Shown: positions 9,739-20,201, counted from the stretch's first letter. The stretch is 64,000 nt of DNA from Thalassotalea loyana (GCF_030161435.1 NZ_BSSV01000002.1:124001-188000); one strand, 5' to 3'. The notes: generated by a model from the sequence alone, not told the origin. A program made the numbers and translations.

Positions 9739-10653
9739 ATGAGTGCAATTAGGGTGATTCTCAATGGTAAAAAAGCAATCCTTGAAGAAGTGCGAGAGGC
9801 TATTTTCGCAGCGCGTGCTCATGGCAACATCGATATTAGAGTAACGTTCGAAGGCGGAGATGCTGCGAGGTTTGTAAAAGAAGCCATCAACGATGGATGT
9901 ACAAGAATTGTTGCAGCAGGTGGCGACGGTACCGTTAATGAATTGACGAATGCATTAATGAAAAGCTCTGCCGATACTAAACCCGAGTTAGCCATACTGC
10001 CACTAGGTACCGCAAATGATTTCGCAACCGCCTGCCATGTGCCTAGCTCGCTATTCGACGCGCTAATGCTAGCCTTAAAGGGGAAAAGCTATCCCGTTGA
10101 CTGTATTCAAGCTGGTGAGGACTACTTTATCAATGTTGCAAGTTGCGGGTTTGGTGCCCAAGTTACAACAAATACACCGGTTGCACTAAAAAACTTTCTT
10201 GGCGGGGGTGCCTATACAATTTCAGGGCTTGTCCAAGCGCTTAACTTTGAACCTTTTCAAGGCACCTTTTCATTACCGGACCAAGTCGCAAACCGTCATA
10301 TCATTGTCGCAGCTATATGTAACGGTAGACAAGCTGGTGGAGGACAAGTCCTTGCACCTATCGCTTGTATTGATGATGGATTAATGGATATCGTTTCTTT
10401 CAGCCAGTTTACCAAAGATGACTTACATCAGGTACTATCAGAAATCCGTGATCCTATGGTATCAGGTAAGTTTATTGAACGAGTCCAAGTGAACAAAGCA
10501 AGTTGGACGTCCAAAGCGGCTATTCCAATTAATTTAGATGGTGAACCGATTACAACGAACAACATCGACTTTGAAGTACACCAGCAATCCCTTAATCTCG
10601 TGTTACCAGATGATTGTCCGTTATTGACATGCAATCAACCGCAAGCCCAGTAA
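9739..10653 (+). CDS. yegS: YegS-like lipid / diacylglycerol kinase family protein
   Basis: The 304-residue protein has the diacylglycerol-kinase catalytic domain signature GGDGTVNE at 61-68 and the second nucleotide-site motif LGTANDFA at 89-96. A beta-sandwich C-terminal half follows, with DGLMDIVSF and NLDGEP. YegS-type enzymes phosphorylate lipids such as phosphatidylglycerol and are soluble or membrane-peripheral. Length and motif order fit YegS. AAGGACGAGCT precedes the ATG. Its stop codon abuts the stop codon of the convergent DUF6436 gene with no base between. Confidence 0.9.
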   Translation: MSAIRVILNGKKAILEEVREAIFAARAHGNIDIRVTFEGGDAARFVKEAINDGCTRIVAAGGDGTVNELTNALMKSSADTKPELAILPLGTANDFATACHVPSSLFDALMLALKGKSYPVDCIQAGEDYFINVASCGFGAQVTTNTPVALKNFLGGGAYTISGLVQALNFEPFQGTFSLPDQVANRHIIVAAICNGRQAGGGQVLAPIACIDDGLMDIVSFSQFTKDDLHQVLSEIRDPMVSGKFIERVQVNKASWTSKAAIPINLDGEPITTNNIDFEVHQQSLNLVLPDDCPLLTCNQPQAQ

Positions 10654-11211
10654 TCAAGTCCGGACGCAATAGCACCCTTTCGCTTGGTTGTTAATGAGCT
10701 GCGCGTTAAATCCTTTTTGATAATTTTCAAGCACTAGACCAACGACATCCGTCGCTTCATTACAAAATGCGCCTTGGGCGTATGGCCCCAGGTAAACCAA
10801 CTCATTGTTCTTACCCAATACCAAAGTAGCTGGTGTCGCTGTAATAAAATCAGGCAGTTTATCGGTACTGGAGATCATTGTGACGTCAAAATCGACCTGA
10901 CTCGCTAGTTCAGAGACTTTTTCAACATGGGGCTCGCTGTACACATTGCAACGGCAATCTTGGTCGATAAAGTGCACGACTCGACCTTTCGAGTTCCTAA
11001 CTTCCTCCTCAAGTAACGCTGAAATTTGCTTGCCAAGCTCTTCCGGGATGACATGAGTTAGCTTTTCTTTAGGATCAAAGTCCACCAAGCGCTGAGCACT
11101 ATAATAGTACCCAGAAAACATCACTCCCATTAACCAACATAATGCGAGAATATAATGGCGCTTTGTCGGTTGTTCGCTATTTAAAGTTTGCCACTGTGCT
11201 GACCAACGCAT
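10654..11211 (-). CDS. DUF6436 thioredoxin-like, membrane-anchored protein
   Basis: This 185-residue protein has one N-terminal membrane helix (about 21-38) followed by a domain resembling DUF6436, a thioredoxin-like family common in Alteromonadales. Cysteines occur in DQDCRCN, in AFCNEA and in a C-terminal GCYC four residues from the end. The classic CxxC is replaced by closely spaced CxC motifs, so the redox role is uncertain. The ATG lies inside the 3' end of the chemoreceptor gene (35-base overlap), which implies translational coupling. It is likely periplasmic and tethered to the inner membrane. Confidence 0.7.
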   Translation of the reverse strand: MRWSAQWQTLNSEQPTKRHYILALCWLMGVMFSGYYYSAQRLVDFDPKEKLTHVIPEELGKQISALLEEEVRNSKGRVVHFIDQDCRCNVYSEPHVEKVSELASQVDFDVTMISSTDKLPDFITATPATLVLGKNNELVYLGPYAQGAFCNEATDVVGLVLENYQKGFNAQLINNQAKGCYCVRT

Positions 11212-12643
11212 GAGTAGACGACTCCACAGACTGTGTACTCTCGGACATGCTTGCGACTTTTTCTAAGTCTTTGTGCATGGTTTTCCGTAAGTTCTCACTG
11301 CTTTGAGCTATCCCTTGCGTTGTAGTTGCTTGTTCTTCTACCGCAGTAGCAACGTTTGTAGCAATGGTATTAGACATAGAAACAAGCTCCGATGCTTGTT
11401 CGATTTTTTGATTCGCATCGACGGTAGCTTCATTAATCCGGTCAACCGAGGCCATACAGCCTTCCATTGATTTCGTCGATCCTGTTGAATAAGTCACAAG
11501 AAGTTGAAGCGTATCGTTGATTTTATCTGTGCTTTCTTTGGTTCTATTAGCCAGCGTCCGAACCTCGTCAGCAACTACCGCAAAACCTCTACCCTGCTCA
11601 CCTGCCCTTGCGGCTTCAATCGCTGCATTCAATGCAAGCAAATTGGTCTGGTCCGCAATACTCGTAATTTCAGATAACACCTGTGTGATACTGTCAACTG
11701 AATTAGCCAGTTCGCTAATTTCACCACTCGTAGATTGGAGAGCCTCAATTAACTGATTATTCATATCAACCATGGAGCTCATGTTGCTGGCACTATCTTG
11801 CGTAAACTCATTTGCTTCGGCCATTTGTTGGCTTAGGTTAACCGCATCTTGGGCGATAGAAGCAACAGTAACGGCCATTTGCTCAGCTGAACTAGCTATT
11901 GCGTGAATTTCGTCCTCTTTAGCCTGAGCTGAATGCTCAAGATCATTTTTATTACCAACGAGACCTAATGTACACTGTTTTAAGTGCTCCGATTGTTGCT
12001 TCACTTCTCCAACAACCTTATCCATTAAGTTTAAGAAACGATTGAACCCAACCAAAATCTCGCTCTCACGCTCTTTCACGCGAAGTTTGAGATCAATGGA
12101 TTCAGGATTACTCGTTAGTGATTCTGTAACGCGACTTAACTCTTGACCAACTAAGCCCTCGTCATAAATGGTTTTAGCAATATACCCAGCAATACACGCT
12201 TCAACCGTTGCATAAACAGCATGTACAATTACCGTCGAAAACGCCAAATGTTGTTCTTCAAATACATAAACGCCTGTACCACCTACCTGCATAAAATAAA
12301 AGCTAACATGATGGACGGCTATAAGCCCCAAAGATGATATATACACTCGCCAATCGCGGTACATAATAAGCATTGCTAAAACAATAAACAGCTCGAAATG
12401 CATTTCAATCAAGCCGTTCATTTGATGAATATGTAAAAAAGCAAATGTTAAGAGAGATAAACCAATCACGTGTTTTGTTAACATCGCATTGGGCATTTGT
12501 AGTAAAAAGTACACAGAAATAGCGAGCGTTGGTATCCCAATGACAAAAGCTTCGGTATATGTCCCGTAAACATACGCAAGTCCGATGCCTTCAACAAACA
12601 TTGCAACAAGTAGATACAAAAACAATTTATTGGTTTTATTCAT
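11177..12643 (-). CDS. Methyl-accepting chemotaxis protein with multi-helix membrane sensor
   Basis: The 488-residue protein has about six predicted membrane helices in its first 165 residues, with very short loops and no large periplasmic domain. A cytoplasmic coiled coil follows, with the receptor hairpin [31 protein letters not shown] near residue 350. It should signal through CheA/CheW. Histidines inside the membrane part (HIHQM, HHVSFY) could bind a cofactor; this is speculation. A TTG frame opens at 12661, but the ATG at 12643 has GAGAGGTGA upstream and is preferred. The stop overlaps the DUF6436 gene. Confidence 0.9.
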   Translation of the reverse strand: MNKTNKLFLYLLVAMFVEGIGLAYVYGTYTEAFVIGIPTLAISVYFLLQMPNAMLTKHVIGLSLLTFAFLHIHQMNGLIEMHFELFIVLAMLIMYRDWRVYISSLGLIAVHHVSFYFMQVGGTGVYVFEEQHLAFSTVIVHAVYATVEACIAGYIAKTIYDEGLVGQELSRVTESLTSNPESIDLKLRVKERESEILVGFNRFLNLMDKVVGEVKQQSEHLKQCTLGLVGNKNDLEHSAQAKEDEIHAIASSAEQMAVTVASIAQDAVNLSQQMAEANEFTQDSASNMSSMVDMNNQLIEALQSTSGEISELANSVDSITQVLSEITSIADQTNLLALNAAIEAARAGEQGRGFAVVADEVRTLANRTKESTDKINDTLQLLVTYSTGSTKSMEGCMASVDRINEATVDANQKIEQASELVSMSNTIATNVATAVEEQATTTQGIAQSSENLRKTMHKDLEKVASMSESTQSVESSTHALVSTVANFK

Positions 12644-12850
12644 TTTTATTTCACCTCTCAACCTACTCTACTAAGCGTAGCTCATAATTTATGATTTGAA
12701 CCAACTTTGACATCACCACTTCACCATCTAATCTAAAATTACGATTACAACAATCTAAACAATCAATTTTAACAATAACAAAAATATCTCTACTATTAAT
12801 CCCGTAAACAACAACACAGTTTTAAAAACAAAAACATTTGGAGATATAGA

Positions 12851-13420
12851 ATGACTACTTCATTAATTAACACAAAGATCAAACCATTTAACGCAACGGC
12901 ATTTCACAACGGTGATTTCGTTGAAGTTTCGGAACAAGACTTATTAGGTAAATGGGCAGTTGTTATGTTCTACCCAGCGGACTTCACTTTTGTTTGTCCA
13001 ACTGAGTTAGGTGACATGGCTGATCACTACGCTCAATTACAAGAGATGGGCGTTGAAGTTTACTCAGTATCAACTGACACACACTTCACACACAAAGCAT
13101 GGCACGACACGTCAGACACAATTGGTAAAATTAACTTCCCAATGATTGGCGACCCAACAGGTAAAATCACTCGTGATTTTGGTGTAATGATTGAAGAAGA
13201 CGGTTTAGCACTTCGCGGTACTTTCGTCATTAACCCAGAAGGCGAAATCAAAGTGAGTGAAATCCACGACTTAGGTATTGGCCGTAGCGCAAGTGAATTA
13301 GTACGTAAAATTCAAGCGGCACAATACGTAGCAGAGCACGACGGTGAAGTATGTCCAGCAAAATGGACGCCAGGTGAAGAAACCTTAGCACCTTCTTTAG
13401 ATTTAGTTGGCAAAATCTAA
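12851..13420 (+). CDS. ahpC: Alkyl hydroperoxide reductase subunit C (2-Cys peroxiredoxin)
   Basis: This is a 189-residue typical 2-Cys peroxiredoxin. The peroxidatic cysteine is C49 in [12 protein letters not shown] and the resolving cysteine is C168 in GEVCPAKW. AhpC reduces hydrogen peroxide and organic peroxides in the cytoplasm and is recycled by AhpF, encoded 172 bases downstream. GGAGATATAGA precedes the ATG. The intergenic region after it contains a long hairpin, so ahpC probably makes its own abundant transcript. Confidence 0.97.
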   Translation: MTTSLINTKIKPFNATAFHNGDFVEVSEQDLLGKWAVVMFYPADFTFVCPTELGDMADHYAQLQEMGVEVYSVSTDTHFTHKAWHDTSDTIGKINFPMIGDPTGKITRDFGVMIEEDGLALRGTFVINPEGEIKVSEIHDLGIGRSASELVRKIQAAQYVAEHDGEVCPAKWTPGEETLAPSLDLVGKI

Positions 13421-13435
13421 TCGCTCAAAACTAAC

Positions 13436-13500
13436 AACCAAGTTGGGCAAGTAGCATAGATTCAGTGCATCGATAATTGCTACCCAACAACTTGGTTTTT
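13436..13500 (+). terminator. Hairpin between ahpC and ahpF (partial terminator)
   Basis: Outer arms AACCAAGTTG/CAACTTGGTT pair perfectly. An inner stem GTAGCA/TGCTAC pairs across a 21-base loop, and TTTTT follows. This shape fits an attenuating terminator that lets only part of the transcription continue into ahpF. Confidence 0.75.
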
Positions 13501-13592
13501 ATTTCCAGGCTTGATGTGCCTCCCTTCTTTCCATCAAGCCTTTTTTAACCTTATTTACAGATGTCTCAAATTTGAGGCGTGAGGAGCTTATT

Positions 13593-15161
13593 GTGTTAAA
13601 TTCTCAACTTATCGAACAATTAAAAACTTATTTAGCAAACTTAACAAAACAAGTCACTCTTAGCGTCTCAGTCGACGACAGTGATAAATCAAAAGAATTA
13701 GACGACTTAGCAACTACGCTTGCTGGATTGTCACCACTTATTAACTTAACTTACGAAACTCAAGAACGTACACCAGCACTTACAATTAGCGGTGAAAGTG
13801 GTAGTAAGATGACGTTTGCAGGTATCCCATTAGGGCATGAATTTACGTCGCTAGTCTTAGCACTTCTGCACTCAGGTGGTCACCCAATCAAACTTGATGA
13901 AGAAGTTATCGAGCAAATAAAGCAATTAGACGGAGAGTTTGTCTTTGAAACTTATGTTTCATTGAGCTGCCAAAACTGTCCAGATGTAGTTCAAGCGTTA
14001 AATATGTTATCTGCGATTAACCCAAATATTACTCACACGATGATTGATGGTGCGTTGTTTGAGCAAGAAGTTAATGATCGAAACATTATGGCGGTACCTA
14101 GCGTGTACCTAAATGGTGAAAGTTTCTCTCAAGGCCGTATTAGCCTAGTTGATGTGTTAAAGAAAATTGATACTGGTAGCGCAGCAAAACAAGCGGAAGC
14201 TTTAAATCAAAAATCACCATTTGACGTGCTTGTTGTTGGCGGCGGGCCAGCAGGCGCTTCTGCAGCAATTTATTCTGCGCGTAAAGGTATAAAAACAGGT
14301 ATTGTTGCCGATCGCTTTGGTGGTCAAGTACTAGATACTGTCGGCATTGAAAATTTTATTTCAGTGAAAAAGACCGAAGGGCCAAAGCTTGTCGCAAGCC
14401 TTGAAGAGCATGTTAAAGATTATGATGTCGATATTATGACAGGCAACTTAGCAACAAATATCGAGCAAAATGAACTATTTAATGTCACGTTAGAAAATGG
14501 CGCCGTACTACAAAGTAAAAGTGTTATTTTGGCAACGGGTGCGCGTTGGAGACAAATGAATGTCCCAGGTGAAGAAGAATACCGTGGTAAAGGTGTAGCC
14601 TACTGCCCACACTGTGATGGTCCTTTATTTAAAGGCAAACCAGTAGCGGTCATTGGTGGCGGTAACTCAGGTATTGAAGCAGCCATTGATTTAGCCGGTA
14701 TCGTTGAACATGTAACTGTTCTTGAATTTGACAGCAAACTTCGAGCTGACCAAGTTTTACAAGATAAAGCAGCATCAATGGGCAACATCACCATTATCAA
14801 AAATGCACTAACAACAGAAGTTGTTGGCAATGGCAATAAAGTCACAGGCTTGCAATACACTGACCGATTAACGGATGAAAGTCACCAACTTGAGCTTGCC
14901 GGCATTTTTGTTCAAATCGGATTAGTGCCAAACAGTGAGTGGTTAGCCGATACGATTGAATTAACTCAACGTGGCGAAATCATCACAGACAAACAAGGTA
15001 ACACATCTATCTCAGGTATTTTTGCGGCAGGAGACGTTACCGACTCACCATACAAGCAAATTATTATTGCGATGGGTGATGGTGCTAACGCAAGTTTAGG
15101 CGCATTCGATTACTTAATTAGACAAGTGCCGGATACGCAAGAACAAGCAAAAGTCGCTTAA
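13593..15161 (+). CDS. ahpF: Alkyl hydroperoxide reductase subunit F
   Basis: This flavoprotein disulfide reductase of 522 residues (E. coli 521) has an N-terminal double-thioredoxin domain with C-QN-C at 126-129. An FAD-binding GGGPAGAS lies near 216-223 and the active CPHC at 338-341. [14 protein letters not shown](P)H site and the [18 protein letters not shown] terminus complete it. It transfers electrons from NADH to AhpC. A frame opens earlier at a TTG (13572), but the GTG at 13593 has GAGGAG six bases upstream and restores the family length. Its terminator is inside the convergent tgpA gene. Confidence 0.96.
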   Translation: MLNSQLIEQLKTYLANLTKQVTLSVSVDDSDKSKELDDLATTLAGLSPLINLTYETQERTPALTISGESGSKMTFAGIPLGHEFTSLVLALLHSGGHPIKLDEEVIEQIKQLDGEFVFETYVSLSCQNCPDVVQALNMLSAINPNITHTMIDGALFEQEVNDRNIMAVPSVYLNGESFSQGRISLVDVLKKIDTGSAAKQAEALNQKSPFDVLVVGGGPAGASAAIYSARKGIKTGIVADRFGGQVLDTVGIENFISVKKTEGPKLVASLEEHVKDYDVDIMTGNLATNIEQNELFNVTLENGAVLQSKSVILATGARWRQMNVPGEEEYRGKGVAYCPHCDGPLFKGKPVAVIGGGNSGIEAAIDLAGIVEHVTVLEFDSKLRADQVLQDKAASMGNITIIKNALTTEVVGNGNKVTGLQYTDRLTDESHQLELAGIFVQIGLVPNSEWLADTIELTQRGEIITDKQGNTSISGIFAAGDVTDSPYKQIIIAMGDGANASLGAFDYLIRQVPDTQEQAKVA

Positions 15162-15187
15162 TCGATAGCAAATACTCCCTAGAACAC

Positions 15188-17299
15188 TCATTTTAGCTCA
15201 GTTATCTGCTTCAACAATTGCAGTAACTGAGCATTTTTTTTATCACGCTGTTGTTCAGTTAGCGGTTGGTACTGTATCGCTTCAAAAGCAGATAAAAATC
15301 CATGTAAGACTAACTTATATCGAGGCTCAATTGCAGATATTCGCTGGCAATAGGCTCTCACCGTTATATCAGGTTGTTCGAGTTCGTTATGATAGTCAGC
15401 TAAAAAGACCTGCCTTTTCATATATTTTTGCAATCGTTCATAGTAAACAACATGTAATGGCTTTTTAGGACTACGCCAATTTACTTGGGTAAATAGATAA
15501 AAAAACAAAAACAAAATTGTCAGTACGCCAGCAATCGCCAAGCCGACTTTCCAGTATTGCTTGTCACCAAATAACTGTCGTAACAATCTTGATTGTTTCT
15601 TCGACGAGAAGCCGACGATATATTTAGTCCACTGATAATCAATTAATTCAAAAGTACCACGAATACGCAGCAATAACGTACCGTTGAGCCAGTTGACATT
15701 ATTGAAAAAGCCTTGATTTAAAAAGCCTTGCTCTTGCAGTAACGCGGCATCAATGCCTTGCTCAATCCGTTCGGGACTAACGGCTGCTGTCGGGTCTATT
15801 CTCACCCACCCCCTATTTTCAAGCCATACCTCAGTCCACGCATGTGCATCTTTCTGTCTTATTGAGAAAAACTGACCTTGTTCATGATACTCACCGCCCA
15901 AATATCCTGTGACCATTCTTGCAGGTATCCCAGCAGCCCGCATCAAGAAGGTAAATGTACTCGCATAATGAACACAAAAACCAGCTTTAGACTCAAAGAA
16001 AAACTGGTCAAGGCGATCTCCAGTTAATATCGGTGGGTTCAAGGTGTAATAATATGGTTGCTCACGAAATGTGGTTAATATGTCATCAATCACCATTTGC
16101 TGCTGATTGCTTTGTCCTTGATATTTATTAACAATTGTTTGGGCATAAGCCTGCAAATTAGGATTTGTTTCACTTGGAATCGCTAAATTAATGGCACTAA
16201 CTAAATCAGGTAATTCGCTATCGATTTTTAAATTGGGATAACTTGTCACCTCATAAGCGAACTTTTGACTAATAGGCTTTTCTGAAATAATCGTTCTATC
16301 AGCTAAAAGCGAGACTCCACTTGATTTCGGCTGAGCAACATCAAGCGCAAATAAAAACTGTTGATAGCTTGGCCTAACATATACCTGATAATTAATGCTT
16401 TCACCGATATAAACAATATTTTCAGTGCGCGACTCAACAAATGATAAATAACGGTCTTTATTTCTAAATATATTTGAAAATTTAGGGTTCTTTTCTGCAC
16501 TTTGCCAAGTAACACCATCGAAATATTCCATGACTAGTGCTCGCCAATACATTGGCGCTTTGGGCGTTATCCCTTCCTCAAATTCAACTTGAAATGCCAG
16601 TTCATCCGAACGAACTAACTGACCGATGTCGCCAACAGAAACTTCATCTGATAACCCAGTCTTTGCCATTTTTACTTGAGGAATAGCGGCGAATGGCTGT
16701 AACCGAGGAAAAATGAAAAATAAGAATATTGCGAGTGGAATTGATATCAAAACCATTTTGCTTAACAGCACGGTATGCGCTTTAACCAAGTCAAATGAAA
16801 CAACTTCATTGTTTTGCTGTACCGATGTTTGATATTTGTTGAATAAGAGCAATGGAATCAAGCTCAAAATCAGCAACAGCAGTAACAGAATAAAAAACCA
16901 CAATGATTGATAAAAAAGCATCGCCGTAGCAACGACGATAAAACTCAACAAATTGAAGGTATAAAAGTCTCGCTGAATATTTTGTTCATATAATTTCATT
17001 ACATGACTGAACACCAATAAGTTCACCATGGTTAGCATGAGTCCTAGCGGTTTACTTAAAATAATTAAGGTAATAATGCCGAGTAACGTAAAACCAAAAA
17101 CAACAGCCTTCCTTCTTAATTTAGGTCGAGAAAAACCAAAGTAGTAATTTGCTAATATCACAACGTCAAGTACAACAAACCAAGAAGACAATTGGCTGGC
17201 AAGGAACGCAAAGTTAGCAAAAGCGACCAACAACATGACGAGTTGTAGCTCTTTTGGCAACACCATAGATTGTCTTTTTGCTCTTGAAAACCACCCCAT
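15188..17299 (-). CDS. TgpA-like membrane transglutaminase (DUF3488 + transglutaminase core)
   Basis: The 703-residue protein has six or so membrane helices in the first 200 residues (DUF3488). A periplasmic transglutaminase-like domain carries the complete Cys-His-Asp triad: C441 in AGFCVHYA, H485 in DAHAW and D501 in RIDPTA. A further membrane helix (about 578-598) and a cytoplasmic C-terminus (DUF4129-like position) follow. Homologues such as Pseudomonas TgpA are essential or growth-related; the substrate is unknown. It starts 2 bases after the DUF58 stop, in the common moxR-DUF58-tgpA order. Confidence 0.9.
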   Translation of the reverse strand: MGWFSRAKRQSMVLPKELQLVMLLVAFANFAFLASQLSSWFVVLDVVILANYYFGFSRPKLRRKAVVFGFTLLGIITLIILSKPLGLMLTMVNLLVFSHVMKLYEQNIQRDFYTFNLLSFIVVATAMLFYQSLWFFILLLLLLILSLIPLLLFNKYQTSVQQNNEVVSFDLVKAHTVLLSKMVLISIPLAIFLFFIFPRLQPFAAIPQVKMAKTGLSDEVSVGDIGQLVRSDELAFQVEFEEGITPKAPMYWRALVMEYFDGVTWQSAEKNPKFSNIFRNKDRYLSFVESRTENIVYIGESINYQVYVRPSYQQFLFALDVAQPKSSGVSLLADRTIISEKPISQKFAYEVTSYPNLKIDSELPDLVSAINLAIPSETNPNLQAYAQTIVNKYQGQSNQQQMVIDDILTTFREQPYYYTLNPPILTGDRLDQFFFESKAGFCVHYASTFTFLMRAAGIPARMVTGYLGGEYHEQGQFFSIRQKDAHAWTEVWLENRGWVRIDPTAAVSPERIEQGIDAALLQEQGFLNQGFFNNVNWLNGTLLLRIRGTFELIDYQWTKYIVGFSSKKQSRLLRQLFGDKQYWKVGLAIAGVLTILFLFFYLFTQVNWRSPKKPLHVVYYERLQKYMKRQVFLADYHNELEQPDITVRAYCQRISAIEPRYKLVLHGFLSAFEAIQYQPLTEQQRDKKNAQLLQLLKQITELK
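15196..15242 (+). terminator. ahpF terminator lying inside the tgpA coding sequence
   Basis: The stem GCTCAGTTA-T-CTGC / GCAG-TAACTGAGC closes on a 10-base loop and is followed by a T-rich run (15234-15241). It lies 34 bases after the ahpF stop and within the last codons of the convergent tgpA gene. Confidence 0.8.
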
Positions 17300-17301
17300 A
17301 T

Positions 17302-18258
17302 TTAAGCCTTAGCGAGTGCCATCAAACAGGCAATCTGATGAGATTCACCTTGAGCTATCTCGATTGTCTTTTGAGGTAATCGCAGGCCATACGCTTGGTT
17401 TAGCGTATGGTGTTCTAGGACAAGTGCACATAATTGACAGTACTTTTCTTCCAGTAGGCTACTCGGCATTTGCTCATAGTCCAGCCAAAGGTCATCTATT
17501 GTTGCGCTTGCATGCGACCTTGAGAGCCATTGTTGAGTTTTGGCTAGATGCTTCCAGGCAACTTTCGATAATGGTTGCCCTGGTTGATAACTTTCTAACT
17601 GATAAAAATCACCACTTTGCTCGATGGCAACGTTATGACCGTCGTGCTCTCCCTCTAAGACTCTCCTTGCTTGTGGCGTCTGCGCAGGCAACTTGGGTTC
17701 AGGAAAGGTAATCAACTGGCTCGCCATGTTTAATCGAGTCCAAGTTTTAAACAAACCTAGCGGAAAATTCGACTCCACCCTCAACCGCTCTAATGTCTGA
17801 ACACCTCTTTGGCCATGTAGGACTGGCACTAGATGTGCTGTATCGCCTTGAGCTTTTGTAATATCTATTAACACCCCTTGATGAGATTCTGGCTCGACAT
17901 ATAAAAACAAATTATGGTGTTGTTTTAAGCTACTTACATCAAGCTTTAAATAACTCAGTTTGTTAGCAAATCCCTGTGGCTCGTTAAGAAGCTTTACTTC
18001 AATATGATTTAAGTTCTGAAAACTAAATAACATTGCCGTCACAAATAAGCTTGCCAATAAGAAACTAAAAATCAAGATAATGTTATTTTGATAATTGGTA
18101 CCGAGTAAAAAGATAATCAACACCATGAACAAATAAGCAAAGCCAAAAAAGCTGGGAAAGATAAAAATGTTTTGGCTAGATAACACATGTTGCTTAGCAG
18201 GTGGAATCCTCTGTTTAAGCCACTTTTGAAGACGTGTTTGAACGTATGAGTTTAACAT
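17302..18258 (-). CDS. DUF58 domain protein of the moxR-tgpA operon
   Basis: This 318-residue protein has two membrane helices near the N-terminus (about 30-75). The C-terminal DUF58 region includes EGEHDGHNVAIEQSGDFYQLESYQPGQPLSKVAWKHLAK, the pattern of a degenerate von Willebrand A-like fold. Such proteins are partners of MoxR AAA ATPases. The frame opens with TTG-ATG; the ATG at 18258 is taken as the start. It lies 4 bases from the moxR stop and 2 bases before tgpA, so the three genes are one operon. The role is presumably assembly or maturation of envelope proteins. Confidence 0.88.
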   Translation of the reverse strand: MLNSYVQTRLQKWLKQRIPPAKQHVLSSQNIFIFPSFFGFAYLFMVLIIFLLGTNYQNNIILIFSFLLASLFVTAMLFSFQNLNHIEVKLLNEPQGFANKLSYLKLDVSSLKQHHNLFLYVEPESHQGVLIDITKAQGDTAHLVPVLHGQRGVQTLERLRVESNFPLGLFKTWTRLNMASQLITFPEPKLPAQTPQARRVLEGEHDGHNVAIEQSGDFYQLESYQPGQPLSKVAWKHLAKTQQWLSRSHASATIDDLWLDYEQMPSSLLEEKYCQLCALVLEHHTLNQAYGLRLPQKTIEIAQGESHQIACLMALAKA

Positions 18259-18262
18259 CAAG

Positions 18263-19189
18263 CTAACTTATTACCGGCACTTGGCTAAGAATTTGTTGTG
18301 CCAGACTCTGTTGCCCGGAAGTTAATTTAGTTGTATTAAACTGCCCTATTCTATGTTCAGTAACCGAGGAAAAAACGGCCTGAATATCATCAGGTATTAC
18401 GTGGTCTCTTCCTTCAATAAATGCCCAAGCTTTTGCACTACTAATCAGTGATTTACTCGCCCTTGGAGATAAAGGTTGACCTGAAAAATCTTCTTTTCTA
18501 GTATGCTGGCAAAGGTTGATAACATAATCAATAACCGACTCACTACAATGAATTTCTTGCACGTTGTTCATTATTGCTAATAGCTGATTATCATCAACAA
18601 TTGCTGGCAGCGCTTCTTGCTCAAACCTCGTTGTGGTGTCCAACAACATTTTTCTTTCAGCATCTGCATCTGGGAAACCAATAGAGATTTTCATCATGAA
18701 GCGATCGAGCTGTGATTCAGGTAAAGGATAAGTGCCAGCATGAAAAATAGGATTTTGCGTTGCAATGACGAAAAACGGTTCCGGCAATTGGTGACTTTGT
18801 CCGTCAATACTCACTTGGTGCTCTTCCATCGCTTCAAGCAAAGCACTCTGCGCTTTAGGGCTTGCACGATTTATTTCATCCGCGAGTAACAACTGGCTAA
18901 AAATAGGACCTTTATGTAACGTAAAGCTATGCGTCTGTTGATCGAAAATTGAAAGCCCTACAACATCGGCAGGAAGTAAATCACTTGTAAATTGGATACG
19001 TTGATAGCTCATCCCCAACGATTGGGCCAAACCATGTGCTAGCGTGGTCTTTCCCATCCCTGGTAAGTCTTCGATAAGCAAATGCCCTTTAGCCAATAAA
19101 CATGTCAACGCTAATTTAACCTGATGCTCTTTTCCTAAAATAAGCCGGTTCATTTGCGTTAAAATCTGGTTAGCTAACTCTCTAGGCAT
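18263..19189 (-). CDS. MoxR-family AAA+ ATPase
   Basis: This 308-residue AAA_3/MoxR ATPase has Walker A DLPGMGKTT (41-49), Walker B with LLADEINRASPKAQSALLEAMEE near residue 100 and sensor 1 in FFVIATQNP. A C-terminal lid domain with LSPRASKSLI follows. MoxR proteins are chaperone-like ATPases that activate partner proteins carrying VWA or DUF58 domains. GAGGACAC precedes the ATG. It is first in the moxR-DUF58-tgpA operon. Confidence 0.93.
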   Translation of the reverse strand: MPRELANQILTQMNRLILGKEHQVKLALTCLLAKGHLLIEDLPGMGKTTLAHGLAQSLGMSYQRIQFTSDLLPADVVGLSIFDQQTHSFTLHKGPIFSQLLLADEINRASPKAQSALLEAMEEHQVSIDGQSHQLPEPFFVIATQNPIFHAGTYPLPESQLDRFMMKISIGFPDADAERKMLLDTTTRFEQEALPAIVDDNQLLAIMNNVQEIHCSESVIDYVINLCQHTRKEDFSGQPLSPRASKSLISSAKAWAFIEGRDHVIPDDIQAVFSSVTEHRIGQFNTTKLTSGQQSLAQQILSQVPVIS

Positions 19190-19268
19190 GTGTCCTCACA
19201 ATATAAATCAGGAAAGGCAGAAATAATCACACGTTATTGCGTTCAATGAAAGCCCAATTATTACGCTC

Positions 19269-19300
19269 AAAAATAAAAAGCCTAGCATGAAGCTAGGCTT
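19269..19300 (-). terminator. Terminator of the MipA/OmpV-like gene
   Basis: On the - strand the stem AAGCCTAGC/GCTAGGCTT with a 4-base loop is followed by a T-rich run (TTTATTTTT). It sits 14 bases after the stop at 19314. Confidence 0.88.
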
Positions 19301-19313
19301 GAGGTTTGTGTAC

Positions 19314-20126
19314 TTAAAAGAATGCTGAGTACAATAAGCGTAAATTTAAGTTAGTGTCTTGATCGACAATGGGGCTGTCCGTGATGCTGCCATCATACCA
19401 AGTATAATCTAATGCAAGCATCGTAAAACCATCAAAAAATATCGGTGTTGACACCGAAACTCCAAGGCTATAATTCACCGCATTTTCACCTTGATAAAAA
19501 CTTCGATTACTCGTGGCTTCGTTTGCTCTAACACCATAATAATAATCCACGTGTTTATCATCTAAGTAACTAATTTGTGCGTGCGGTTCAACAAAAACAG
19601 GACCGTAACGTACAACTTTACCAACTTTAGCAGCGAGCTCATGCCCTTTGGATTTACCAAGAATATCAAACATCGCATTGACATCGACTTTCCAGTTATT
19701 TCGCTCATAACCGATACCGAACCCAGCATCCATAGAAAAGTCACGCTCTTCCATGCCGATAAACACATCACTATCACCATCATCAAAGCCTTGAAATCTT
19801 GGCGCGAGATTCAGTTTAAAATCAAACCCTTCTGCCGAATATGCATCATAGCTTGCAAACGGGCCAAGCACTTCAAAATTGTCTCCACGATATCCAAGAA
19901 TAGGAAGCGGAATCACTCTGCGGTCATATCCTTGATAAATCTCACCGCTAATACCTAATCCAAAACCATAAAGAAAACCTTTCGGCTCTATTCTTGCTCG
20001 CGCCTCACCTCGTTCGTCAGTTTTGACTGAATCATTTGAAGGAGGGGTTTCGTTCGCATTAACACTAGCAGCTAGGAACGCTAAAGGAAAAATACTACAA
20101 GTACACAACTTTTTAACCGATAACAT
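19314..20126 (-). CDS. MipA/OmpV family outer-membrane protein
   Basis: The 270-residue protein has a signal peptide ending near residue 24 (AASVNANE). The mature part is beta-barrel-like and resembles MipA/OmpV: VIPLPILGYRGDNFEVLGPFASY early, a repeated GYER/DVNAMFDIL pattern and a terminal LRLLYSAFF ending in Phe, as expected for barrel insertion. MipA in E. coli scaffolds murein enzymes, but most members have unknown roles. The frame opens with GTG at 20132; the ATG at 20126 has AAGGAC at the right distance and is used. It is monocistronic. Confidence 0.82.
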   Translation of the reverse strand: MLSVKKLCTCSIFPLAFLAASVNANETPPSNDSVKTDERGEARARIEPKGFLYGFGLGISGEIYQGYDRRVIPLPILGYRGDNFEVLGPFASYDAYSAEGFDFKLNLAPRFQGFDDGDSDVFIGMEERDFSMDAGFGIGYERNNWKVDVNAMFDILGKSKGHELAAKVGKVVRYGPVFVEPHAQISYLDDKHVDYYYGVRANEATSNRSFYQGENAVNYSLGVSVSTPIFFDGFTMLALDYTWYDGSITDSPIVDQDTNLNLRLLYSAFF

Positions 20127-20201
20127 TTGCACAGTCCTTTTGAATCACATCGATGTAGACTACGTCATATTGCCTGACTTAGTTCACTTTAACCAATTAT
20201 T

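Noticed and set aside
10620-10700. Terminator between yegS and DUF6436
   Set aside because: CAACC-GC-AAGC and GCTTGGTTG can pair, but with a bulge and a loop of about 40 bases and no T tract.
12662-12850. OxyR binding site upstream of ahpC
   Set aside because: Short GATT/AATC pairs exist near 12738, but the four-part ATAG/CTAT spacing of OxyR sites is not met.
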